Positions 14,937 through 20,044 of a DNA stretch of 20,044 nt are shown in pieces. Location: contig OMIS01000007.1 of NCBI GenBank assembly GCA_900299155.1, positions 1 to 20,044 on the forward strand, read 5' to 3'. Source of the DNA: a bacterium. Its GTDB lineage: Bacteria > Patescibacteriota > Microgenomatia > UBA1400 > PJMF01. Numbering within the stretch: position 1 is the first letter of the stretch; every line of letters starts with the position of its first letter. Position numbers and translations under genes: made by a program. The notes under the pieces were generated by a model, which saw only the letters and a program-made list of their open reading frames with translations, was not told the origin of the DNA and ran no database searches.

Positions 14937-17234
14937 ATGCAAGAAAAACACACCTACGAAGTCAACGGCATGCACTGCGCGAGCTGCAGTGCGGTGATTA
15001 AACACAGTCTTTCTAAACTACCTGGTGTGGAAAGTTGTGAAGTAAGCTACGCTACGGAAAAAGCAACTGTGTTGCATGATCCTGCCAGAACTTCAATTCC
15101 TGATATGAATGCAGCCATAGAAAAACTGGGTTACAGTTTGGCAGAAAAAAATAGTCATCAAGTTCATGGTCACAAGCAGCATTCTGAATATGAACATGCA
15201 GAACATTTGGGCTTACATGACTCAAAAGCAGAGAAGTTGGCAGCACTTCAAGAGCAGTACAATGCAGTCGTATTCGCTCTTCCACTCACTGTAGTTATTT
15301 TCATCTTAATGCTTTGGGATGTTGGCGCACAGCTCGTTACTGCATGGCCACCGATGCCAGTGCCTATGGAATTGTTCAACCCCATGCAAGCCATTATAGC
15401 CTCGGTGGTGTTGTTTTGGATCGGTCGTCCGTTTATTGAGGGGGCAGTCCGCTTTTTCAAATATAGAGTAGCGAACATGGATTCGCTGATTGGGATCGGA
15501 ACACTCGTGGCGTATGTGTACAGTTTGTTTGTACTGCTTTTCCCGTCCGCAGCTCAGCTATTAGAGTTGCCTACATATACTTATTTTGATGTCACAATTG
15601 TGGTAATTGGGTTTGTAACCTTGGGCAAATATTTAGAAGCACGATCTAAAATTAAAACTGGACAAGCTATAGAAAAACTATTGGCACTGCAAGCCAAAAC
15701 CGCCACCATTATCAGAAATGGTGCTGAACTAATTGTGCCAATCGAGGAAGTGGTCGTGGGTGATATTTTGAAGATAAAACCAGGAGAAAAAATTCCCGTT
15801 GATGGAGTTATTAGCGAGGGAGCAAGTGCAGTTGATGAGTCAATGGTGACTGGCGAACCGATGCCAGTTGATAAATCTGCAGGAGATACTGTTATTGGTG
15901 GCACGATCAATAAACAGGGTGTTTTACATGTTAGCGCTGCAAAAGTGGGCGATGAAACAATCTTAGCACAGATTATAAAACTGGTAGAAAATGCACAAGG
16001 TTCTCAAGCTCCAATTCAAAATTTAGCAGATAGGATCTCAGCAATTTTTGTACCAGTAGTCTTAGTATTGGCAGTGCTGACGCTGGTTATCTGGTGGACT
16101 GTGGGTAGCTATTTTCTAGGCTTCACAACAGCTTTTTCTTTAGGGTTGTTGTCATTTGTAGGCATCCTAGTTATTGCTTGTCCTTGTGCACTAGGACTTG
16201 CTACTCCTACAGCTATCATCGTGGGAGTTGGTAAAGGTGCTGAGCACGGTATCTTGGTTAAAGATGCAGAGAACTTACAAAAACTGGCCAGTGTGGATAC
16301 CGTTGTGTTCGATAAAACGGGCACGATCACGGCTGGTACGCCACAGGTGACAGAAGTGATTGCGCTTGCTGCTGCGTGGAGATCAGAAAGAATAGTACAG
16401 ACTGCGGCGAGTGTCGAGCAGAATTCACAACATCCGCTTGCACAAGCAATCGTCTCATACGCGCAAAAACACCAGCTGTCACTCAGCTCTGTTACTGAGT
16501 TTGTAGAAACTGAAGGTGTGGGGGTTCAAGGAGTACTGCATAAGCACAAAATCTGGATTAGAAAGCCAAACTCAACAGATAAGAAAAACCAGAATATACA
16601 GACATTGGCGGAACAAGGAAAAACTGTAGTAGTTGTAGAAATTGATGCAAAACCTGTGGGGTTGTTAGCAATTAGTGATGTAATCAAACCACAAGCAGTG
16701 ACTACTATAAATTCATTAAAAAAGATGGGAATCGAACCAATCTTGTTGACGGGTGATAACGCTGCGGCTGCTCACTATATTGCAAACCAGGCAGGAATTA
16801 GTACTGTGCATGCAGAAGTACTGCCACAAGATAAAGCACAAGTAATTACAGATTTGAAACAACAGAATAAGAAGGTGGCCATGGTTGGGGATGGTATTAA
16901 TGACGCTCCCGCACTTGCCCTGGCAGATGTGGGGATTGCCATGGGTGCTGGTACAGATGTGGCAATTGAAACAGCAGGAATAACAGTGCTGCGTAGCGAC
17001 ATTGCGTTGGTGCCACAAGCTATTACTTTAGCACGAGCCACAATGCGTACTATTAAGCAAAATTTATTTTGGGCTTTTGCGTATAATATTATTTTAATTC
17101 CGATCGCAATGGGTGTACTATATCCTGTATGGGGGATTGTACTTAATCCAATTTTCGCAGGTGCAGCAATGGCTATTTCAAGTGTGACAGTAGTAACAAA
17201 TGCGTTACGCTTACAGCGCGCGCGATTACAATAA
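14937..17234 (+). CDS. copA: Copper(I)-exporting P1B-type ATPase CopA
   Basis: This 765-aa ATPase pumps Cu+ out of the cytoplasm. The N-terminal HMA domain (about 5-70) has GMHCASC (Cys14, Cys17). A His-rich linker follows, with seven His between 74 and 94, which may hold extra metal. Then come the membrane helices, the actuator TGEP (305-308) and the metal-binding CPC (415-417). DKTGT (459-463, phosphorylated Asp459), the HP motif (His499) and GDGINDAP (651-658) complete the catalytic set. In the last helices, YN (716-717) and M-x-x-SS (745-749) define the Cu+ class (P1B-1) and exclude zinc or cobalt transport. The start at 14937 fits the family although no ribosome binding site is seen directly before it. 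Downstream partner genes follow by four and ten bases. Confidence 0.96.
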   Translation: MQEKHTYEVNGMHCASCSAVIKHSLSKLPGVESCEVSYATEKATVLHDPARTSIPDMNAAIEKLGYSLAEKNSHQVHGHKQHSEYEHAEHLGLHDSKAEKLAALQEQYNAVVFALPLTVVIFILMLWDVGAQLVTAWPPMPVPMELFNPMQAIIASVVLFWIGRPFIEGAVRFFKYRVANMDSLIGIGTLVAYVYSLFVLLFPSAAQLLELPTYTYFDVTIVVIGFVTLGKYLEARSKIKTGQAIEKLLALQAKTATIIRNGAELIVPIEEVVVGDILKIKPGEKIPVDGVISEGASAVDESMVTGEPMPVDKSAGDTVIGGTINKQGVLHVSAAKVGDETILAQIIKLVENAQGSQAPIQNLADRISAIFVPVVLVLAVLTLVIWWTVGSYFLGFTTAFSLGLLSFVGILVIACPCALGLATPTAIIVGVGKGAEHGILVKDAENLQKLASVDTVVFDKTGTITAGTPQVTEVIALAAAWRSERIVQTAASVEQNSQHPLAQAIVSYAQKHQLSLSSVTEFVETEGVGVQGVLHKHKIWIRKPNSTDKKNQNIQTLAEQGKTVVVVEIDAKPVGLLAISDVIKPQAVTTINSLKKMGIEPILLTGDNAAAAHYIANQAGISTVHAEVLPQDKAQVITDLKQQNKKVAMVGDGINDAPALALADVGIAMGAGTDVAIETAGITVLRSDIALVPQAITLARATMRTIKQNLFWAFAYNIILIPIAMGVLYPVWGIVLNPIFAGAAMAISSVTVVTNALRLQRARLQ

Positions 17235-17238
17235 CAAT

Positions 17239-18267
17239 ATGAATCTAACGGTTATTTTTCTTACGGGTTTAACGACAGGTGGCATAAGTTGCATGGCAGT
17301 GCAAGGTGGGTTACTTGCAAGTTTGGTTTCAAATCAAAAGGAAAAAAACACGGCAACTTCGCTAGTATTCTTTTTAGTGGCAAAGCTGTTAACACATATT
17401 TTATTGGGATTTTTGCTGGGTTGGATTGGATCCGCAATTACTTTGAGTGTCGGGGCACGATTAGTTTTTCAAAGTATCGCGGCGTTCTTTATGCTCGCAA
17501 CTGCTGCCAATTTACTACAGCTGCATCCAATTTTTAGGTACATTGCCATTCAACCACCCAAGTTCCTCCAGCGGTTTGTCAGATCTACTACCAAGAGCGA
17601 AACGATCTTTGCCCCAGTTGTGCTGGGTGCCGCTACAATTTTCATCCCTTGTGGCGTGACGCAAGCTATGGAAGTTCTTGCTATCAGTACAGGGAGTCCA
17701 TGGCAAGGTGCCTCAATCATGGCTGCGTTTACTATCGGCACGATGCCAGTTTTTGCGGGGATTGGATATCTAGCACAGACGTTGAAGAGTTTCTGGCAAG
17801 ATAGTTTTGCCAAAATCGCTGCTACTGCTTTGATCATCATGGGAATTTGGAGTTTTAATGGCGTGCTGTTAGTATTAGATGCACCGATTACTTTGCAGCG
17901 CATAGCGCATCCGGTCGTCTACTTCTTTTCTGACGAACGCTTTAAGCCCACACCAGTTCTACAAGCGGGTAGCACTGCTCCTGGAGTTGTTGAAACTGCA
18001 ACTGCACAGTTGGTGAAGATCCAGGTCACAAACCATGGCTATTCGCCCAATAAAATCCAGGTCAAGGCTGGAAAACCAGTAGAATTAACATTGCAAAGTA
18101 AAGAGACGTATTCCTGTGCCCTTTCATTTATCTTGCAGGAGTTTGGTGTTGCTGTAGATTTGAAACCTACCGATACAAAAAAAGTTTCTTTTACTCCAAA
18201 TAAAAAAGGTACGTTTACGTTTTCTTGTTCAATGGGCATGTACTCAGGCACACTCGAAGTTATCTAG
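17239..18267 (+). CDS. TauE/SafE (DsbD-like) membrane protein fused to a cupredoxin domain
   Basis: This 342-aa protein has about six membrane helices (1-225) of the DsbD/UreH-like type, with conserved Cys in GISCMAVQGG (Cys18) and IPCGVTQAMEV (Cys138). A linker near 230-255 leads to an outer cupredoxin-like domain (about 257-342). This domain has GYSPNKIQVKAGKPVELTL, SCALSF (Cys293) and FSCSMGMYSGTLEV (Cys330, Met332, Met334) as probable copper ligands. The two membrane Cys resemble those that relay electrons or bind copper in this superfamily. A role in moving, reducing or capturing copper at the membrane surface is likely but not established. Relatives often carry an N-terminal HMA domain, whereas here the HMA domain is the next gene. 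The ATG at 17239 is chosen over 17200, which overlaps copA; it is four bases after the copA stop. Confidence 0.85.
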   Translation: MNLTVIFLTGLTTGGISCMAVQGGLLASLVSNQKEKNTATSLVFFLVAKLLTHILLGFLLGWIGSAITLSVGARLVFQSIAAFFMLATAANLLQLHPIFRYIAIQPPKFLQRFVRSTTKSETIFAPVVLGAATIFIPCGVTQAMEVLAISTGSPWQGASIMAAFTIGTMPVFAGIGYLAQTLKSFWQDSFAKIAATALIIMGIWSFNGVLLVLDAPITLQRIAHPVVYFFSDERFKPTPVLQAGSTAPGVVETATAQLVKIQVTNHGYSPNKIQVKAGKPVELTLQSKETYSCALSFILQEFGVAVDLKPTDTKKVSFTPNKKGTFTFSCSMGMYSGTLEVI

Positions 18268-18277
18268 AAGGCATATT

Positions 18278-18529
18278 ATGTTTTCATTTTTCCAAAAAAA
18301 ATCACCTGTAAAAACTGATACAAAAACAGCAACGCTTAAAATTTCTGGATTACACTGTACTAGTTGTAGTCTCAATATAGATGGCGCACTTGAAGATACT
18401 GCGGGTGTGATCTCAGCCAACACAAGCTACGCTCAATCAGAAACAAAAGTTGTGTTTGAGCCAGCCAAGGTTTCACTTTCACAACTAAAATCCATTATTA
18501 CTGAGCTGGGTTATCGCATCATCTCATAA
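18278..18529 (+). CDS. HMA-domain copper chaperone-like protein
   Basis: This is an 83-aa soluble protein. A short polar start (1-17) is followed by one heavy-metal-associated ferredoxin-like domain (about 17-83) with GLHCTSC (Cys27, Cys30). It ends in LKSIITELGYRIIS, a standard HMA end. A ribosome binding site AGAAGG lies six bases before the ATG and overlaps the end of the preceding gene. It most likely carries Cu+ to CopA or to the TauE/SafE-cupredoxin protein. The N-terminal start MFSFFQKK is slightly hydrophobic but too short for a membrane helix. It closes the copper operon. Confidence 0.9.
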   Translation: MFSFFQKKSPVKTDTKTATLKISGLHCTSCSLNIDGALEDTAGVISANTSYAQSETKVVFEPAKVSLSQLKSIITELGYRIIS

Positions 18530-18534
18530 TTTTT

Positions 18535-18594
18535 ACTCAAGTAGACCAGAAATATAAACTGCAGTATACTACTGCGGCTTGACTTGAGTTGACT
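18535..18594 (+). promoter_or_regulatory. Structured spacer between the HMA gene and mscL
   Basis: ACTCAAGT (18535-18542) is the exact reverse complement of ACTTGAGT (18582-18589), eight pairs around 39 bases. Inside, GCAGTA (18561-18566) and TACTGC (18570-18575) form a second perfect six-pair stem with a three-base loop. TTGACT occurs twice, at 18579-18584 and 18589-18594, exactly ten bases apart, one helical turn. There is no T tract, so an ordinary terminator is unlikely. It could be an RNA structure, a two-site operator or the mscL promoter region. Confidence 0.4.
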
Positions 18595-18669
18595 GTACCA
18601 CGCATTATGAAACTAGAACAAAAAATAGTAACAAAAATACCAATTCCAAAGGAAAGAGGAGTTCAGTTT

Positions 18670-18972
18670 ATGAAAGGTTTTCTAGATTTTATTCGGGAGC
18701 AAGGCGTTATTGGTTTGGCGGTAGGTTTTATTATGGGTGGAGCTGTTTCTAAAGTAGTTTCATCACTCGTGGCTGACATTATAAATCCTGTGCTTGGAAT
18801 CATACTTGGTGCAGCTGGCAATCTCACCGATAAACAATTGCAAGTTGGCGGCGCGGTAATCGCGTGGGGAAAGTTTGCTAGTGTGGTAATTGATTTTGCA
18901 GTGATAGCGATGGTTGTGTACTTCGGTGTAAAGCTACTGAAAATTGATCGATTAGATAAGAAAAAAGCATAA
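18670..18972 (+). CDS. mscL: Large-conductance mechanosensitive channel MscL
   Basis: This 100-aa channel opens under membrane tension to release solutes during osmotic downshock. The pattern is typical: amphipathic start MKGFLDFIREQG, first helix VIGLAVGFIMGGAVSKVVSSLVADIINPVLG (pore and gate), and a short outer loop. The second helix is FASVVIDFAVIAMVVYFGVKLL, with a basic end. It is shorter than E. coli MscL (136 aa), lacking most of the C-terminal helical bundle and part of the outer loop. The ATG at 18670 matches the family start and has GAGGAG eight bases upstream. An in-frame extension to 18589 (TTG) would add 27 residues with no family counterpart. It is convergent with the LysM gene. 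Confidence 0.93.
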   Translation: MKGFLDFIREQGVIGLAVGFIMGGAVSKVVSSLVADIINPVLGIILGAAGNLTDKQLQVGGAVIAWGKFASVVIDFAVIAMVVYFGVKLLKIDRLDKKKA

Positions 18973-19015
18973 TTGCTACAGAAGTAGTGGGCATATCCGT
19001 GTAAGCTTTTGTACC

Positions 19016-19042
19016 AAAAATCCCCTCGATTCCGAAGGGATT
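19016..19042 (-). terminator. Rho-independent terminator of the LysM operon
   Basis: On the minus strand AATCCC and GGGATT pair, with an internal mismatch and a further TCG/CGA stem around a four-base loop. The 3' side runs directly into five T residues. It lies about 100 bases after the LysM stop at 19146. On the plus strand no T tract follows, so termination of mscL would be weaker. The remaining bases 18973-19145 show nothing else I can support. Confidence 0.6.
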
Positions 19043-19145
19043 ACTTGGTCTGTCTAGCGGTTGCTGAGTATTCTTATACGGGAAAATTCTTAAGATTTAC
19101 TTATGGTTTTGGACTGTGGGTTGCGAATACAGCTCGCAGGTACAG

Positions 19146-19682
19146 TTACTTGCAGAGGATAGTGATTACATCACCTTCTTTGAGGTCACTGACGCGGCGG
19201 TATCCATTGCGAGCAGCAAGTTCTTCAGCTGAGGTATGACTACCGCAGTAGCGTTTGGCAAGTTCCCAAAAAGTTTGGTCTTTCTTTACTTTTATTCTCA
19301 GAGCTGTCGTGGTTTGTGCTGCTGGTGTAGCTTTTAGCGCTTGAGCTGCGGGGGTGGCTTGTTGTACCTGAGTAGCTTGTGTACTTTGCTGTGCAGCTGA
19401 AGTAGCTGCACTAGGAGTACCTAGTAAAGATTGTGGCTCAATGACCCCTATAAGTAGCGTTGCTGGCGTGCTTATTGAGGGTGGTGTTACTAGATTTTGA
19501 AAATCCTGGGTAAGTGTAGTAAATGCAAAACTGATACTAATACAAGCCGCTAGCAGTAATAGCACTAGACCTAGTATGGTTTGAGGTCGTGCCAATAATT
19601 TGTCTTGAGAGCTAGCTGAAGTCGTTGAGCTACTGCGAGTATGCCGTAGGTGCTGATTTTTATGGCGTGATGTACGTGGCAT
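19146..19682 (-). CDS. Membrane-anchored LysM-domain protein
   Basis: This is a 178-aa protein with a basic and Ser/Thr-rich cytoplasmic start (1-30) and one membrane helix (about 36-57). A long outer linker rich in Ala, Thr, Gln and Pro, with ATPAAQ repeated, spans about 60-130. The C-terminal LysM domain (about 131-178) has LRIKVKKDQTFWELAKRYCG, EELAARNGY and LKEGDVITIL. LysM binds peptidoglycan glycan chains, so the protein likely tethers the membrane to the wall. Two Cys in the domain (KRYCG and ILCK) could form a disulfide. The ATG at 19682 is chosen over a TTG at 19694, which would overlap the previous gene. It lies five bases after that gene's stop. Confidence 0.85.
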   Translation of the reverse strand: MPRTSRHKNQHLRHTRSSSTTSASSQDKLLARPQTILGLVLLLLAACISISFAFTTLTQDFQNLVTPPSISTPATLLIGVIEPQSLLGTPSAATSAAQQSTQATQVQQATPAAQALKATPAAQTTTALRIKVKKDQTFWELAKRYCGSHTSAEELAARNGYRRVSDLKEGDVITILCK

Positions 19683-19687
19683 AACAG

Positions 19688-19912
19688 TTACCAAGTTATT
19701 GATTTGCGAGATTTTGAGTTCTTTGGATCAGTTAATAAAACATAGAAAAAGGCACGAAATGCTCGATACAAACGATATAAAACAGTATAGATAATCGCAA
19801 CAATCCAGATACAAGCTGCGACGATTCCCAACGTTATCCAGTATGCTGCTGAACCTACAATAAAAGCTATGAGTAATGCAATTTGAAGCAATGTTGTACT
19901 CAATTTATTCAT
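19688..19912 (-). CDS. Small two-helix membrane protein of unknown function
   Basis: This is a 74-aa protein. Two hydrophobic helices (about 6-23 and 24-45, nearly continuous) are followed by an aromatic, basic stretch YRLYRAFRAFFYVLL and a basic tail LTDPKNSKSRKSITW. The positive tail suggests a cytoplasmic C-terminus. I recognise no family. The ATG at 19912 is supported by a perfect TATAAT seven bases upstream. An earlier in-frame start at 19960 would run through the promoter and palindrome. It is five bases from the LysM gene and probably cotranscribed with it, which hints at a cell-envelope role. Confidence 0.65.
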   Translation of the reverse strand: MNKLSTTLLQIALLIAFIVGSAAYWITLGIVAACIWIVAIIYTVLYRLYRAFRAFFYVLLTDPKNSKSRKSITW

Positions 19913-19919
19913 ACAATAA

Positions 19920-19925
19920 ATTATA
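19920..19925 (-). promoter_or_regulatory. -10 of the leaderless small-membrane-protein/LysM operon
   Basis: On the minus strand a perfect TATAAT ends seven bases before the ATG at 19912, with no ribosome binding site between. No good -35 is seen, and the expected -35 position falls inside the palindrome at 19936-19959. Confidence 0.55.
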
Positions 19926-19935
19926 GGATTATGAG

Positions 19936-19959
19936 TGTGGGTGAATATAAATACCCACA
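19936..19959. repeat. Inverted repeat upstream of the small-membrane-protein gene
   Basis: TGTGGGT (19936-19942) and ACCCACA (19953-19959) are exact reverse complements around a ten-base AT-rich centre. There is no T tract on either side. It may be an operator over the -35 region, a transcription barrier after the transposase gene, or part of the insertion-sequence end. Confidence 0.5.
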
Positions 19960-20044
19960 TTCGCAGTTGAAAAGCACCACTTGGCTAAAAAATAAGATTT
20001 GTTTGTTCTCGTGCTAAGGCTTCCGCCGGGGTACGAAAATCGAG
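19960..20044. mobile_element. Probable end of an IS30-like insertion sequence
   Basis: The transposase tail is followed within about 25 bases by non-coding sequence reading, on the minus strand, AGTGGTGCTTTTCAACTGCG. This has the look of an IS30-group terminal repeat, though I cannot compare it with the opposite end. The exact boundary is not determined; I set it at the palindrome. The rest of the element lies beyond the window. Confidence 0.35.
19985..20044 (-). CDS. C-terminus of a probable IS30-type transposase (partial)
   Basis: The minus-strand frame from the window edge reads LDFRTPAEALAREQTNLIF and stops at TAG (19985-19987). Transposases of the IS30 group and related rve-domain enzymes typically end with a conserved segment of the form L-[GDN]-[YF]-R-T-P-x-E-[VA], after their DDE domain, and this matches closely. 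Only 19 codons are visible and the catalytic residues lie outside the window, so the assignment rests on this motif. The sequence just past the stop (towards lower coordinates) would contain the element's terminal repeat. Confidence 0.5.
   Translation of the reverse strand, partial: LDFRTPAEALAREQTNLIF

Noticed and set aside
18589..18669. A 27-residue N-terminal extension of MscL from a TTG
   Set aside because: MscL homologues start at the equivalent of the ATG at 18670, which has its own GAGGAG site. The extension is also partly inside the inverted-repeat region.
19016..19075. Possible tRNA-like stem region after mscL
   Set aside because: The stem with T-arm-like look has no anticodon arm, acceptor pairing or CCA around it. 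It is better explained as a minus-strand terminator.
1..20044. Alternative genetic code with TGA read as Gly (code 25) or Trp (code 4)
   Set aside because: Genes up to 1128 aa remain fully open with TGA treated as stop and contain no in-frame TGA. Trp is encoded by TGG throughout the motifs inspected.

Overview
The window carries about 20 genes at high density, with no intergenic gap longer than about 175 bases. I see no rRNA, tRNA or CRISPR array. Short spacers, a GT-C-like membrane protein with the pterin-synthase-related signature, a TauE/SafE-cupredoxin copper protein, a compact MscL and many apparently leaderless genes suggest a small-genome bacterium, most likely of the Candidate Phyla Radiation (Patescibacteria). 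That placement is inference; nothing here fixes the lineage. The genetic code reads as standard, because long ORFs up to 1128 aa hold no in-frame TGA. However, none of the 21 genes whose stop is visible ends in TGA (14 TAA, 7 TAG).

Layout. Positions 1-276 hold the C-terminus of a membrane protein, convergent with a umuD-umuC translesion-repair operon on the minus strand (2037-296). Divergent from umuD is a large membrane protein of the GT-C/PTPS-related type (2136-3863), followed by a likely terminator and a small acidic protein (3942-4223). A tightly packed plus-strand run then encodes an HlyD-type membrane fusion protein, an RND transporter with an unusual extra membrane insert, glucose-6-phosphate dehydrogenase, and a nucleoside-deoxyribosyltransferase-like protein (4376-11090, gaps of 21, 3 and 4 bases). 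A small membrane protein, the GTPase TypA/BipA and a secreted or anchored protein of unknown function follow (11134-14152).

From 14171 to 18529 lies a metal-homeostasis island. A Fur-family regulator points left. Pointing right are CsoR with its own operator, a possible nine-codon leader ORF, a Cu+ P1B-ATPase (CopA), a TauE/SafE-like membrane protein fused to a cupredoxin domain, and a free HMA copper-binding protein. The likely logic is that CsoR senses Cu+ and releases the operon, the HMA protein and the CopA N-terminal HMA domain hand over copper, CopA exports it, and the cupredoxin protein handles copper at or outside the membrane. MscL, a mechanosensitive channel, follows behind a structured 140-base spacer. 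The right end holds a minus-strand pair (small membrane protein, LysM membrane protein) and the last 19 codons of what looks like an IS30-type transposase.

Start sites fall in two classes. Many first or solo genes have a TATAAT-like hexamer 6-8 bases before the start codon, which fits leaderless transcripts. Some others carry Shine-Dalgarno sequences.
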